Positions 17,827 through 27,780 of a DNA stretch of 64,000 nt are shown here, in pieces; positions within the stretch are counted from its first letter, which is position 1; each line of letters opens with the position of its first letter. This DNA comes from Marinomonas pollencensis (GTDB taxonomy: Bacteria > Pseudomonadota > Gammaproteobacteria > Pseudomonadales > Marinomonadaceae). The translations under genes and the position numbers were made by a program. The DNA lies in assembly GCF_003387375.1 (NCBI RefSeq), contig NZ_QUNG01000002.1:292011-356010 (forward strand), given 5' to 3'. The notes under the pieces are model-generated. The model had not been told where the DNA came from, made no database searches, and saw nothing but the letters and a program-made list of their open reading frames with translations.

Positions 17827-19305
17827 TTACCAATACCCTAACCCCTTCCACCACAAGCCCCCGACAATTCCCCAGACGGCTAAATTCACAAGACTCATGA
17901 TAAAGCCCACAATCCACCAGTCTTCCATAGACACATAACCTGAGCCAAAAATAATCGGCGAGGTGCCTGTTGCGTAATGGGTTAACGACATCATCAAAGA
18001 CGATGCACCAGCGAGTAATAAACCAAGGAACAAAGGCGGCGCCCCTAACGCTAAACCGGCTGCATAAAAGGCCGCAAACATGGCGGTAATATGCGCAGTG
18101 GTACTGGCAAAAAAGTAATGTACATAAAAGTAGACGACAACCAAGATGACCACAGACACCCCCCAACTCAAATGGAATTGCTCAATGTTGCTTTGCACCA
18201 CGGTCGAGAACCAATGCACTAAACCAAGCTTGTTTAAAAACGTCGCCATCATCACCAAGGCCGAAAACCACACCACAGTGTCCCATGCGGATTTTTCTTT
18301 AAGCACATCTTCCCAGCTCAATACACCGGTGACCAACAACACTGATAAGCCCAAAAATGCCACCGCGGTCGTGTTCACCGCAAACTCCGCACCAAAGAAC
18401 ATCGCCGGTACCCCTGCCCACAACAAAAGCAACAGAGCAAACACCGCCACCATGACTTTTTCGCCGTAACTCATGCTCCCCATTTCTGCCAACTTAGATT
18501 TTGCGTAATCACTGGCATCTGGCGTAGTTTTAATTTCAGGCGGATAAATTCCATAAATCACTAAGGGCACCAAGGCAATGCATACTAAACCTGGCAACAG
18601 AGCGGCCAACGCCCAAGCACCCCAAGAAATACTAATGCTTGCGCCGGTCGCATCCGCAATAAGCTTAACGATAAGAGGGTTCGGCGCCGTTGCTGTAATA
18701 AACATCGCCGATGTGATCGGATTGATATGATAGTTCACCAAGGCAAGGTAATGCCCTATCTTACGAGAAGTGCCTTCTTCTGGGGAGGAGCCAAAACTGC
18801 TGGCAATAGACTTCATGATGGGGTGGATAATACCACCACCACGCGCCGTGTTACTTGGAGTTACTGGAGCAATGACCAATTCAGCCAGCGCCAACGAATA
18901 ACCAATACCAATGGTTTTCTTGCCGAACAAAGTAATAAAATAATAGCCAATGCGATTACCAAGACCTGTTTTGGCCAATCCTCTAGAAATCACTATGGCA
19001 ATACCGATAAGCCAAATGAGCGAATTTGAAAAGCCACTTAGGGCGTCCTTAATCGCCCCCGATGTACTGTCGTTGGTGACACCCGTGATGGCAACCAAGG
19101 TGATTGCCAGAATGGCCAACGCGCCGATCGGCATCACCTTGCCAATAATGGCGACTACGGTTCCAACAAACAAAGCCAACAAATGCCAGGCATTTAGCGA
19201 CACGCCCTCAGGGGCCGGCACCACAAACCAAATACTGGCCGCCAAAGCAATTGAAAAAAAACCAGGGACTAGTTTTACACTACCCACCTTTATACACTCC
19301 TTCAT
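17827..19305 (-). CDS. DASS (SLC13) family anion:sodium symporter/antiporter
   Basis: A 492-aa polytopic inner-membrane protein of the divalent-anion symporter family (CitT/SodiT/YbhI relatives). Visible family features are the VTPSNTARGGGIIHPI segment, the ITSAMFITATAPNPLI helix-hairpin motif, and the C-terminal SLTHYATGTSPIIFGSGY motif. Substrates in the family include di- and tricarboxylates such as 2-oxoglutarate, malate and citrate; the one here is not determinable. The start is uncertain: ATG 19305 has no clear Shine-Dalgarno, whereas an in-frame GTG at 19287 is preceded by AAGGAG. It is convergent with phoX. Confidence 0.85.
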   Translation of the reverse strand: MKECIKVGSVKLVPGFFSIALAASIWFVVPAPEGVSLNAWHLLALFVGTVVAIIGKVMPIGALAILAITLVAITGVTNDSTSGAIKDALSGFSNSLIWLIGIAIVISRGLAKTGLGNRIGYYFITLFGKKTIGIGYSLALAELVIAPVTPSNTARGGGIIHPIMKSIASSFGSSPEEGTSRKIGHYLALVNYHINPITSAMFITATAPNPLIVKLIADATGASISISWGAWALAALLPGLVCIALVPLVIYGIYPPEIKTTPDASDYAKSKLAEMGSMSYGEKVMVAVFALLLLLWAGVPAMFFGAEFAVNTTAVAFLGLSVLLVTGVLSWEDVLKEKSAWDTVVWFSALVMMATFLNKLGLVHWFSTVVQSNIEQFHLSWGVSVVILVVVYFYVHYFFASTTAHITAMFAAFYAAGLALGAPPLFLGLLLAGASSLMMSLTHYATGTSPIIFGSGYVSMEDWWIVGFIMSLVNLAVWGIVGGLWWKGLGYW

Positions 19306-19821
19306 CAAGATCAGGGTAAAAACAACAGCAAGCGTCGAGGAATTTTACGGCTGACCTAGCTTTTCTGCGCTGACATAAGTCAGACGCGCCGCAAACAGCA
19401 AACACAACGCGAAAAAAGCTCACTGATTCACGCTTGCCAATCGGCTCTAAATGACACCTAGACTTAAAAACGATACAGGGTATTCGAAAATTACAGTCCC
19501 TAAAGTGAGCGCCTAATTCCATAGCGATAGGATTAGCGCGACTCTTCAAATGTCTTGAAAGCTGGCGACAAGCTAAAAAACAGATGGATCAGTGTGGTGC
19601 CAAAAAATACGACAGGGTCTGGCACAACAAGCTTTAACGAACCGAGAAGCACCCTAGTGCCGTTAGCGGCATTCAAAGTGGGCGTATAAGTGATGTATTT
19701 GTGTGAGTAACTTATGAGGATAGCGCGAGAACTCATCACATCTGATCACCTAATAAAGCTTGAATGCCAAATTAGGTGACCAAGAAGTAACGAGAACTTA
19801 ATGGGCTGGGCCCTAAAACAC
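19306..19821. other. About 515 bp without a convincing gene
   Basis: The stretch upstream of the DASS gene should hold its promoter. Two short reverse-strand frames (19549-19280 and 19739-19533) lack ribosome-binding sites and recognisable sequence. An 8-bp inverted repeat (CACCTAAT/ATTAGGTG) lies at about 19747-19780. Confidence 0.4.
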
Positions 19822-20793
19822 TTAGCTGAATATCGGCGTTAAGCTTTCATTCATTGCCGTCTGCCATTCTTTGTCTAACGGTGCTTCAAATAACATACGC
19901 TCGCCATTGAGCATAATGTCTAAACGTGTGGCATGCAGACATAGGCGTTTAAAGCCAAGGGCTTTAGTTTCCTTTACCGATTCGGCCGGCGAATACTTTT
20001 CGTCACCGACAATAGGATACCCAGCATGCAAAGTATGCACGCGGATTTGATGTGTTCGCCCAGTCACTGGCTCACACTCCACCAAACTATAACCGTCAAA
20101 CTGACGAACTAATTTAAAACGCGTTAAACTTTCTTTACCGTCCGTATGGACTTTAACCACTCGCTCACCAGATTTAAGCTCATTCTTCAGCAATGGCGCA
20201 TTAACTTGCTGCTTGCGCTTCGGCCAACTGCCGTAAACCAAGGCCAAGTAGGTTTTTTGCACACCTTCTTTTTCTCGCAGCGCCGTATGCAGCTCTTTTA
20301 ACACGCTGCGTTTTTTAGCCACCATGATCAAACCTGAGGTATCTCGATCTAGTCGGTGAACAAGCTCAATGAATTTCTCTTGGGGGCGCATTTGACGAAT
20401 CACTTCCACCAAACCAAAACTTAAGCCACTGCCACCATGAACCGCCAGGCCAGACGGTTTATTCACCACAATCAAGCCTTTGTCCTCGTAGACAATGCGC
20501 GATTCAATGCTCGCCTTAAGCTTATCCGGCAATGTGGGCTTGTCCGCCACTGGCGCAACAACAATGGGCGCAATTCGCACAATGTCATCATGTTGCAAAC
20601 GATAGTCTGGCTTAGTGCGCTTCTTGTTTACCCTTATCTCCCCTTTTCGTAAAAGGTTGTATAGCTTGCCTTTTGGCACACCTTTTAACAGGGTAACAAG
20701 GAAGTTATCGATCCGTTGACCAGAATTATTCTCGTCAATCGTCACATAGCGTACCGCTGGCCGCGCTGCGGAATTTTGATCTGAGTCCGACAT
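19822..20793 (-). CDS. rluC: 23S rRNA pseudouridine(955/2504/2580) synthase RluC
   Basis: A 323-aa RluA-family pseudouridine synthase that modifies three uridines in large-subunit rRNA. An S4-like RNA-binding region occupies about residues 20-90 (GQRIDNFLVTLLKGVPKGKLYNLLRKGEIRVN). The catalytic motif HRLDRDTSGLI carries the conserved Asp, followed by GRTHQIRVH. The frame stays open 45 codons further upstream, but ATG 20793 (MSDSDQN) gives the normal length. It is divergent from rne, as in many gammaproteobacteria. Confidence 0.93.
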   Translation of the reverse strand: MSDSDQNSAARPAVRYVTIDENNSGQRIDNFLVTLLKGVPKGKLYNLLRKGEIRVNKKRTKPDYRLQHDDIVRIAPIVVAPVADKPTLPDKLKASIESRIVYEDKGLIVVNKPSGLAVHGGSGLSFGLVEVIRQMRPQEKFIELVHRLDRDTSGLIMVAKKRSVLKELHTALREKEGVQKTYLALVYGSWPKRKQQVNAPLLKNELKSGERVVKVHTDGKESLTRFKLVRQFDGYSLVECEPVTGRTHQIRVHTLHAGYPIVGDEKYSPAESVKETKALGFKRLCLHATRLDIMLNGERMLFEAPLDKEWQTAMNESLTPIFS

Positions 20794-21255
20794 AACCAAA
20801 GATTGGTTTCCTTTATAATTGAAGCACTTAGTTTTTACTGTTATATTCACATTCACAGAGGGTAAGAGGCAACAAAACGCCTCGAAGGTAAGACACTGAG
20901 AACTGAACAATTTTAGCCGAAGCGACACTTCGGCCCTATATCTTACCTCTGTAACAGTTAAGCTTAAATAATAAACCGCATGATTCGGATAATTCTGTGT
21001 CAGAAGAAGGAAATCTCATTAATTGCTCGGCCGCGCGTTCGCGTTGTTTCGTAAAAAAGCAAAAAACGAGACCGGTATAGGACTTTTTGTTATTGATTTG
21101 GCGACGACCGCATAAAATCGTTTTATTTTTATAAACGCATCGCGTACTCCATTTGCCTGAACACTACGAATTGCTAACTCTATTCTGGGCTAGGACCTAA
21201 ATCGGCCCCTTCTACTGCACATTTGTTCGCGTCAGCCAACAGAGTCACACTTATA
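20794..21255. other. rluC/rne divergent region and long rne leader
   Basis: This 462-bp region contains a perfect hairpin GCCGAAG-CGACA-CTTCGGC (20916-20934) and a stretch with GTTTCGT...AACGAGAC pairing near 21050. In E. coli the rne mRNA has a ~360-nt 5' leader through which RNase E represses its own synthesis. A similarly long leader is possible here, but I cannot confirm a conserved fold. Confidence 0.45.
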
Positions 21256-24200
21256 ATGATTAGAATGCTAATAAATGCAACTCAACAAGAAGAGTTGCGG
21301 GTCGCCCTTGTCGATGGCCAACGTTTATACGATCTTGATATTGAATCCGGTTCTAGAGAACAGAAGAAAGCAAACATCTACAAAGGCCGTATAACTCGTA
21401 TCGAACCGAGTCTTGAAGCTGCCTTTGTTGACTATGGTGCTGAACGCCACGGCTTCCTTCCTTTGAAAGAAATCTCTAAAACCTATTTTTCCAAAAAATC
21501 CAACCACGATGGCCGCATTAATATTAAAGATGTATTAAGCGAAGGTCAGGAAGTTATTGTTCAAGTTGACAAAGAAGAACGCGGCAACAAAGGCGCCGCT
21601 CTGACGACTTTTGTTAGCTTAGCAGGCCGTTACTTGGTGCTAATGCCAAATAACCCTCGTGCTGGTGGTATCTCACGCCGTATCGATGGTGACGACCGCT
21701 CTCAACTTAAAGAAGCAATGTCAGGCCTTAAAACCCCAGAAAATGGCGGTTTAATCGTACGTACAGCCGGTGTTGGCCGCTCTACAGAAGAATTACAGTG
21801 GGATTTGGATTACCTAGATACCCTATGGACTTCTATCACTAAAGCCGCTTCTGAAAAGCCAGCTCCTTTCTTGATTTATCAAGAAAGTAACATAGTTATC
21901 CGTGCCATTCGCGACTACTTACGCGAAGATATTGGTGAAGTACTGATTGATGAAAAAGGCGCTTACCAAGACGCTATTAACTTTGTTATGCAGGTTATGC
22001 CGCATTTCAAATCACGCATCAAACTGTACACCGACTCTACACCACTCTTTAACCGCTTCCAGATCGAAACCCAGATCGAAACCGCATTCCAACGGGAAGT
22101 TCGTCTTCCTTCTGGTGGCTCGATTGTTATCGACCCAACTGAAGCACTGGTTTCTATCGATATTAACTCCGCTCGCGCAACAAAAGGCGGTGACATTGAA
22201 GAAACCGCACTACAAACCAATTTAGAAGCGGCAGACGAAATCGCACGCCAACTACGCTTGCGTGACATCGGCGGATTGGTCGTCATTGATTTCATCGATA
22301 TGACCCCGGTACGCAACCAAAAAGAAGTTGAAAACCGCATGAAAAATGCGCTTGAAGCGGACCGTGCGCGCGTCCAAATCGGCCGTATTTCACGCTTTGG
22401 CTTACTGGAAATGTCACGCCAACGTCTACGCCCATCTCTTGGTGAAACAAGCGGCATTGTTTGCCCACGCTGTAATGGCCAGGGCTTTATCCGTGACGTT
22501 GAATCATTGGCATTGTCGGTACTGCGACTGATCGAAGAAGAATGTTCTAAAGAGCGCACCGCTCAAATCCGTGCAGTATTGCCGGTTTCTGTAGCGACCT
22601 TCTTACTCAACGAGAAGCGCACCAACATCGCCAAGATCGAAAAACGCAACAGCGTTCATATTATTTTGGTGCCTAACCCGCACATGGAAACGCCTCACTT
22701 TGAAGTAGAACGTATTCGCGATGACAGCTCTGTCGTTTCGCAAAACGAAAACAGCTACTCAATTGTTGAGACTCCTGAACAGCCACCTTACGAACCACGT
22801 CAGGTAAATGAAAGCACGCGCCCACAAGCTGCGGTGACCAGCATAGCTCCTAAAGCGCCTGCCCCAGCTCAAAGCACGCCTGCTGCAACCCAAAAAGCCG
22901 CTCCTGAAAAAGCAAAACCAGGATTGCTAAAACGCTTTTTCACAGCATTGTTTGGCGAAACCACAGCGCCAGAGACAGCAACAACAAGTAGTGCAAAGAA
23001 AAATACGAGCAGCGCGAAGCCTAGCCCACGCACAGAGCGTAATAGCAGCGAACAACGCACACCTGCAAACAAAAACAGCAATCGCAACAACCGTAATAAA
23101 CGTGCCAAGCACCAAAATGCGGATCGTGATTCTAATGCAGTAGAAAGCAAAGAAAACACTCGCTCTACTCGTCAATCACGTCGCGAACAAGCGGAAGCCA
23201 CTGGTGAAAAAAGCAATCAGCGCAATAATCGCTCACGCAACAACAAAGCAGATCACAAACAAGATCAGCAAGACAATAAGAACGACAAAAAAGCCAACCA
23301 GCCAAAAGCGGTAGCAAAAGAAAAAGTTGTTCCTGAAGTCGCTGAACGAAAACGTGATCGCAACGATAACCGTCGTCGTAATGGCAAGCTAAAAGAAGAC
23401 ATTCAAGCGACTGAAAAATTGCGTGAAGAAGCCGAAAGTGCTGCAGCAGAAGCCGCATTACTAAGCACTGAAGAGGCTCGTAATAACGACTCTGGTGATA
23501 CTGATGACGCACCTCGAGAACAACGCCGCTCGCGCCGCTCTCGTCGCTCCCGTCAACGCGGTCAAAAAGCGGAAGGTACAACGGCAGAACAAAATCCAGA
23601 GAATACCGACAGCTCGGTAGACTCTAATGCTGCCAATGCACCTAAAGCCGCTACGAAAACAGCGACAACCAGTGAAAACGTTAACGCGACTGAAGAGCAA
23701 AATCAGGTAAAAGCCGCTCCAGCAGAGCAAGCTGACACAGCACCGGCAGAGACTGAAAAAACAACCACTAAGGTTGAAGAAGTACCTGCTAAAGCTGAAG
23801 AAGCACCTGCTAAGGTTGAAGAAGCACCTGCTAAGGTTGAAGAAGCACCTGCTAAGGCTGAAGAAGCAACCGCTGAGGTTGAAGCAGCACCTGCTAAAGC
23901 TGAAGAAGCACCTGCTAAGGCTGAAGAAGCAACCGCTAAGGCTGAAGAAGCAACCGCTAAGGCTGAAGAAGCAACCGCTAAAGCTGATGAAGCACCTGCT
24001 AAGGTTGAAGAAGCAACCGCTGAGGTTGAAGCAGCACCTGCTAAAGCTGAAGAAGCACCTGCTGAGGTTGAAGCAGCACCTGCCGAGGTTAAAGAAGCAC
24101 CTGCGAGTGAGAAGCCAAAAGTGTCCGTAAAAGCACAACTTGCAGAAGCATCAGAGCCAAAGCAAGAAGCAAAGGCGGAATCAACACCAGAGCAGGAAAA

Positions 24201-24552
24201 GGCTGAGAACGCGGCTGAACCACAGCAGGAAGCAGAATCTGCTCCGACTGAGCAAGTCACGCTGGACGCTGATGCCGACAAACCTAAGACTCGCACTACT
24301 CGCACACCTCGTCGTGGTCGCGGTAAGCCGGCAGTAAAAGCCGCAACGGTGAAAAAAGAATCCGTTGAATTACCCGCTGCTATTTTGGCGCAGCAGGAGA
24401 AGATGAAACAAGAGTTGGCAGAAAAACGTCAAGCCTCTTCAGCTCGCCGTCGTTCTTCAGCAACAGGCCGAGTCAAAAATGACCCGCGCCTTGCACGTGA
24501 AGAAGCAAGCGCACCGCAACAAGCCCAAGCTGAGACTTCTGAAACAGAATAG
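21256..24552 (+). CDS. rne: Ribonuclease E
   Basis: A 1098-aa endoribonuclease, the scaffold of the RNA degradosome. The catalytic half (about 1-510) opens with [19 protein letters not shown] and contains the S1 domain, the DNase I-like part ([25 protein letters not shown]) and the zinc-link CPRCNGQG (about 406). The variable half begins with a likely membrane-binding amphipathic helix ([14 protein letters not shown], near 553-568). Arg-rich RNA-binding stretches follow, then a 16-unit Ala/Glu/Lys heptad repeat (839-950) and a C-terminal [11 protein letters not shown] segment like the NDPR motif of Pseudomonas RNase E. ATG 21256 fits the E. coli N-terminus; the open frame extends 11 codons upstream. 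Confidence 0.95.
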   Translation: MIRMLINATQQEELRVALVDGQRLYDLDIESGSREQKKANIYKGRITRIEPSLEAAFVDYGAERHGFLPLKEISKTYFSKKSNHDGRINIKDVLSEGQEVIVQVDKEERGNKGAALTTFVSLAGRYLVLMPNNPRAGGISRRIDGDDRSQLKEAMSGLKTPENGGLIVRTAGVGRSTEELQWDLDYLDTLWTSITKAASEKPAPFLIYQESNIVIRAIRDYLREDIGEVLIDEKGAYQDAINFVMQVMPHFKSRIKLYTDSTPLFNRFQIETQIETAFQREVRLPSGGSIVIDPTEALVSIDINSARATKGGDIEETALQTNLEAADEIARQLRLRDIGGLVVIDFIDMTPVRNQKEVENRMKNALEADRARVQIGRISRFGLLEMSRQRLRPSLGETSGIVCPRCNGQGFIRDVESLALSVLRLIEEECSKERTAQIRAVLPVSVATFLLNEKRTNIAKIEKRNSVHIILVPNPHMETPHFEVERIRDDSSVVSQNENSYSIVETPEQPPYEPRQVNESTRPQAAVTSIAPKAPAPAQSTPAATQKAAPEKAKPGLLKRFFTALFGETTAPETATTSSAKKNTSSAKPSPRTERNSSEQRTPANKNSNRNNRNKRAKHQNADRDSNAVESKENTRSTRQSRREQAEATGEKSNQRNNRSRNNKADHKQDQQDNKNDKKANQPKAVAKEKVVPEVAERKRDRNDNRRRNGKLKEDIQATEKLREEAESAAAEAALLSTEEARNNDSGDTDDAPREQRRSRRSRRSRQRGQKAEGTTAEQNPENTDSSVDSNAANAPKAATKTATTSENVNATEEQNQVKAAPAEQADTAPAETEKTTTKVEEVPAKAEEAPAKVEEAPAKVEEAPAKAEEATAEVEAAPAKAEEAPAKAEEATAKAEEATAKAEEATAKADEAPAKVEEATAEVEAAPAKAEEAPAEVEAAPAEVKEAPASEKPKVSVKAQLAEASEPKQEAKAESTPEQEKAENAAEPQQEAESAPTEQVTLDADADKPKTRTTRTPRRGRGKPAVKAATVKKESVELPAAILAQQEKMKQELAEKRQASSARRRSSATGRVKNDPRLAREEASAPQQAQAETSETE
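23770..24105 (+). repeat. 21-bp tandem repeat array inside rne
   Basis: Sixteen consecutive 21-bp units encode heptapeptides of the form (K/E)(A/V)(E/K/D)(E/A)(A/V)(P/T)A, most often [14 protein letters not shown] or KAEEATA. The EVEAAPA unit occurs three times. Near-identity of several adjacent units at the DNA level suggests recent duplication. All units keep the reading frame. Confidence 0.9.
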
Positions 24553-24572
24553 AAGGCTCAGAAATGCAAAGT

Positions 24573-24603
24573 AAAAGCCCGCATGAAAATGCGGGCTTTT
24601 TTG
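24573..24603 (+). terminator. Terminator after rne
   Basis: AAAAGCCCGCAT pairs with ATGCGGGCTTTT around GAAA, followed by TT. It is 20 bp past the rne stop. Confidence 0.92.
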
Positions 24604-25094
24604 TTTAACTTGTCCCGTCCTGAAATAGGTTTACACAATCCCCCTCCCCCCTAAAATGCGCTGATTTAAAGCAGACCTCTTTAAGGCGACAGCAAGCATC
24701 AATCACACAGCGCAATGTTTAATGGCTTTTAAATTCGCACTAGTTGATAGTTGAGCGTGTCGCAATAACAGGCTGATATTCCCTTCGGCATGTAAAGCAG
24801 ATCCAGAGCCCTTGTTGACAAAGAAGGCAGGGGGAATTAGCCGGAACCAATCCATTCTCACAGTCTCTTTTACTTACTCAAAAGAAAGTCCAGCAAAAAA
24901 ACTCAAAGGCGCCTGCGAGCACCGCAAAGCTTATCAACACGAGCCCAAACGGCATGCTGATTATAATAGACAAAGAATATGGCGCTGGTTTGCGATAAAA
25001 GCTTGTGTCCGCTCTATCTAGACAACTAGCTAAAGAAAGACATTGAAAGTAATAAAAGGTAGCAAAGATTGCAGGCCAATGGCCTTGAAATGGA

Positions 25095-25123
25095 AAACGC
25101 TCGAGCAAGCACAGCGAGCGTTT
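25095..25123 (-). terminator. Probable murI terminator
   Basis: AAACGCTCG pairs with CGAGCGTTT across an 11-nt loop. On the minus strand it is followed by a short TTTTCC run, 78 bp past the murI stop. Confidence 0.45.
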
Positions 25124-25141
25124 AATCTGTAGACAGCAGAC

Positions 25142-25171
25142 CAGGCCTTATCAGGAAAAGCCTGTCTTTTT
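25142..25171 (+). terminator. Orphan plus-strand terminator-like hairpin
   Basis: CAGGC and GCCTG close a hairpin followed by TCTTTTT on the plus strand. No plus-strand gene precedes it since the rne terminator. Confidence 0.4.
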
Positions 25172-25200
25172 ATGCATTAAAAAAGTGTGATAGACACGGT

Positions 25201-26028
25201 TTAGGCGCCGATAACGGCATTATAGTCAGAGATAGCAACGCTTTTTGGCACTAATAGTGCGGCACTGTCCTCTACCCAACCAATCAAATTGGGCATGTTC
25301 TCTAGCCCTTTACTACTGACGATTTCGATACTTCCCCTGACCTCACCAAGCCAAGCTGGCAACACTTCTGGATAAGCTTGCTCCAGTCGACGCATCAATT
25401 GCGCTGTGACCCCTTCACTCGGCTCAATAATCTCACATTGAGCCCCTAAGGCATCAGTAAACAACTCCTTAACCAAAGGATAATGGGTGCAAGCCAACAC
25501 CAAGGTATCCACATCTGACTGAATCATTTCTGCACACAATGTACGGACCGTCGCTTCAACTTGCACCTTGGAAGTCGGCCAGTCATCTATCGCGTACGCC
25601 AATGACGCACTCGACATAATTTGTACGCGGCTGTCTTCACGCCACCGCTCAATCAACTCACCCAAGCGCTCACTTGCCGCCGTCAAGGGGGTTGCCAATA
25701 CCGCGACATGGCGCTTTTTACTCATGCGAAAAGCCGGTTTTACCGCTGGCTCCACTCCAATTACAGGCAATGCTGTTACAGCTCGCAACTGATCTATGGC
25801 GCAGACGGTCGCTGTATTACAAGCAACCACAATAGCGTCAACCTGCTCGGCATCAAAAAACTGCGCGATTTTAATGATTCGCCCCTGTATGTCAGCTGGT
25901 GTTTTTTCACCATATGGGGCAAATTCTTCATCGGCGAGATATAACAAATCGAGCGCTGGAAATTTCTGGCGAATAGCATTCAAAATGGTTAAGCCACCGG
26001 CCCCCGAGTCCATAATGCCAATTTTCAA
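25201..26028 (-). CDS. murI: Glutamate racemase
   Basis: A 275-aa cofactor-independent racemase that makes D-glutamate for peptidoglycan. The catalytic residues are visible: D7-S8-G in [13 protein letters not shown]70 in VACNTATV and the second Cys in [10 protein letters not shown]. Length is close to E. coli MurI (285 aa). Its first 4 nt overlap the end of murB, so the two peptidoglycan genes are probably translationally coupled. In Pseudomonas this position holds no murI, so the pairing with murB is a local arrangement. Confidence 0.95.
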   Translation of the reverse strand: MKIGIMDSGAGGLTILNAIRQKFPALDLLYLADEEFAPYGEKTPADIQGRIIKIAQFFDAEQVDAIVVACNTATVCAIDQLRAVTALPVIGVEPAVKPAFRMSKKRHVAVLATPLTAASERLGELIERWREDSRVQIMSSASLAYAIDDWPTSKVQVEATVRTLCAEMIQSDVDTLVLACTHYPLVKELFTDALGAQCEIIEPSEGVTAQLMRRLEQAYPEVLPAWLGEVRGSIEIVSSKGLENMPNLIGWVEDSAALLVPKSVAISDYNAVIGA

Positions 26029-27104
26029 CTCTCTGCCTCCTTGCTAACCACTCGCGCAGGAAGCTCAACTGGCTCTCTTTCTAATTGCACACCGTAGCGC
26101 TCGAAAACAGACTGCTGGATAAGCGCCTCTAGCTCCAATAATGGCGAGGCTTGCAGGGCAGTGTAATTTACCAATACTAGGGCTTGTTTTTTGTACACCC
26201 CAACCCCTTTGTCGCGATAGCCTTTCCAACCCGCTTGATCAATCAACCAGCCTGCTGCTAATTTGTAGCCCTCACCAAAAGGAAATGACACCAAATCAGG
26301 AAAGCGCTGAAGTAAATCTTCATGTACTTTCACAGACACTACGGGGTTTTTAAAAAAGCTGCCCGCATTCGCAAGCTCTTTAGGGTCTGGCAATTTACTA
26401 CGCCGTACTGCACACACAGTTTCAAACACACCAGCTAGGCTAACCTCGGGGCCAATATGATTCTTCAAGCCACCATAATTTAACACAAACGCCGGACGCT
26501 TAGACAAGCGCAACTCGACCTCAGTAATAATATAACGACCCTGCCATTTGCCTTTAAAATGACTATCTCGATAAGCAAAACCACAGTCTTGTGCCGCTAG
26601 CCACTTCACTTCTCCAGTATCGATGGCCAACACCTGAACACGCTCAATGACATCTTTGACCTCTACACCATAGGCGCCGATATTCTGCACTGGCGCTGCA
26701 CCTACGGTCCCAGGAATCAAAGCAAGGTTCTCAATACCATACCAAGACTGCTGAACACAGTGTTCGACCAAAGAATGCCAATGCTCTCCCGCCGCCACAC
26801 TCAAGCTGACGCTGTCATCGTCTTCTGCTGTTAAGCGCACACCAGACAATTGATTGATAATGACTAAGCCTGCAATATCACCACACAGCAACAAGTTACT
26901 GCCACCACCAATCACTGTGATGGGCAGTTGCTGAGCTTGTGCCCAAGCAACCACTTCTAGCAAAGCGCCTAAGTGCTCTACTTGAGCAAAAAATTGCGCT
27001 TTTGAAGCGAAGCGAAAAGTATTAAATGGGCTAAGTGACACTCCCTTTTGCAGACAAGCAGGCATATCGGAAAGTGTATTTTTTGATGCGTGTATCATGG
27101 ACAA
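26025..27104 (-). CDS. murB: UDP-N-acetylenolpyruvoylglucosamine reductase
   Basis: A 359-aa FAD/NADPH enzyme that makes UDP-MurNAc, the second committed step of peptidoglycan synthesis. It is a type I (E. coli-like) MurB. FAD-binding [18 protein letters not shown], the YRDSHFK segment, and NAGSFFKNP with the catalytic Ser are visible. The start is either TTG 27104 (AGGA 6 nt upstream) or ATG 27098 (12 nt); I keep the longer form. It lies 8 bp after ptpA and overlaps murI by 4 nt. Confidence 0.94.
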   Translation of the reverse strand: MSMIHASKNTLSDMPACLQKGVSLSPFNTFRFASKAQFFAQVEHLGALLEVVAWAQAQQLPITVIGGGSNLLLCGDIAGLVIINQLSGVRLTAEDDDSVSLSVAAGEHWHSLVEHCVQQSWYGIENLALIPGTVGAAPVQNIGAYGVEVKDVIERVQVLAIDTGEVKWLAAQDCGFAYRDSHFKGKWQGRYIITEVELRLSKRPAFVLNYGGLKNHIGPEVSLAGVFETVCAVRRSKLPDPKELANAGSFFKNPVVSVKVHEDLLQRFPDLVSFPFGEGYKLAAGWLIDQAGWKGYRDKGVGVYKKQALVLVNYTALQASPLLELEALIQQSVFERYGVQLEREPVELPARVVSKEAES

Positions 27105-27112
27105 GATGATTC

Positions 27113-27586
27113 CTAATCGTGTGACATGAGGTGGTCAATAAAGTGTTCTGAAATGACAGTCAAATGCTCACGCATTCGTATAAAGCCATCCTCTTGACCA
27201 TAATAAGGATCTGCCACTTCACCTAAGGAAACGCCTGTCTGATAAGCACCAAACATAACCAGTTTGGCTTGACTTTGTGCTGGTTGAATCGCTTTTAAGT
27301 TGGCAAGATTCGCCGCATCCATAGCGACAATCCAATCGAACTGCTGAAAATCTTCTTCCTTCACCTGCCTTGCTTGCTGCATACTAATATCAATGCCTTG
27401 CTCTGCCAGCGCTCGAATCGAACGCGGATCAGGTGAATTTCCAACATGGAACACAGCTGTGCCGGCTGAATCAACCTCTAACTTCAAGCCCTTATATTGA
27501 CTTGCGGTAAATGCCAAAATACCTTGCGCCGCAGGGGAACGACAAATATTCCCCAGACATACCGTCAGTACTTTAATGGTTTTCAC
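27113..27586 (-). CDS. Low-molecular-weight protein-tyrosine phosphatase
   Basis: A 157-aa cysteine phosphatase with the P-loop C10-LGNIC-R16 (CX5R) near the N-terminus and the general acid in the VADPYYG segment. Family members dephosphorylate tyrosine kinases and exopolysaccharide regulators; the target here is unknown. It starts with GTG 27586, which overlaps the stop of the Trm112-like gene by 4 nt. In Pseudomonas the neighbouring kdsB lies between those two genes; here it is missing. Confidence 0.93.
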   Translation of the reverse strand: MKTIKVLTVCLGNICRSPAAQGILAFTASQYKGLKLEVDSAGTAVFHVGNSPDPRSIRALAEQGIDISMQQARQVKEEDFQQFDWIVAMDAANLANLKAIQPAQSQAKLVMFGAYQTGVSLGEVADPYYGQEDGFIRMREHLTVISEHFIDHLMSHD

Positions 27587-27780
27587 TTTGCTGAGCCTGA
27601 GTCCAGTCTTTCTTCGGCGTTCAAAGTACGCGCCTCAGTCTCCAAAAGAACAGGAATGCCATCTCGTACAGGGTATGCCATACCACCAACTTTACTGATC
27701 AACTCAGTGCCATCTTCCGATAACGTAAGCGGCGCTTTAGTAACTGGGCAAACTAAAATATCCAATAGAGCTTTATTCAT
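27583..27780 (-). CDS. ycaR: Trm112-like zinc-ribbon protein (YcaR family)
   Basis: A 65-aa protein with the family pattern [18 protein letters not shown] and [17 protein letters not shown]. In eukaryotes and archaea Trm112 activates methyltransferases; the bacterial YcaR role is unsettled. Only one of the usual Cys pair members is seen (CPVTK), so zinc binding is doubtful. It overlaps lpxK and the phosphatase gene by 4 nt each, as part of a tightly coupled operon. Confidence 0.85.
   Translation of the reverse strand: MNKALLDILVCPVTKAPLTLSEDGTELISKVGGMAYPVRDGIPVLLETEARTLNAEERLDSGSAK

Larger units (their letters stand above)
24604..25200. other. About 600 bp without a convincing gene
   Basis: Between rne and murI. 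It has a possible insertion-sequence end (TGTCCCGTCCTGAAATAGG, 24611-24629), a 9-bp-stem hairpin (25095-25123), and a plus-strand terminator-like hairpin (25142-25171). Short frames (24812-25021 plus; 25108-24878 minus) have no recognisable sequence or ribosome-binding site. A small untranslated RNA ending at 25171 is possible but unproven. Confidence 0.4.

Noticed and set aside
19280..19739. Two reverse-strand frames (89 and 68 codons) upstream of the DASS gene
   Set aside because: No ribosome-binding sites and no family resemblance; one overlaps the DASS coding start.
23461..24305. Long reverse-strand frames opposite the rne repeat (200-225 codons)
   Set aside because: They are a by-product of the 21-bp repeat, with low-complexity Ser/Phe/Leu composition and no ribosome-binding site.
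24878..25108. Small hydrophobic peptide frame on the minus strand (25 residues from the internal ATG)
   Set aside because: It has a transmembrane-like stretch and a nearby TATAAT, but no Shine-Dalgarno and no recognisable family, so it is not supported.
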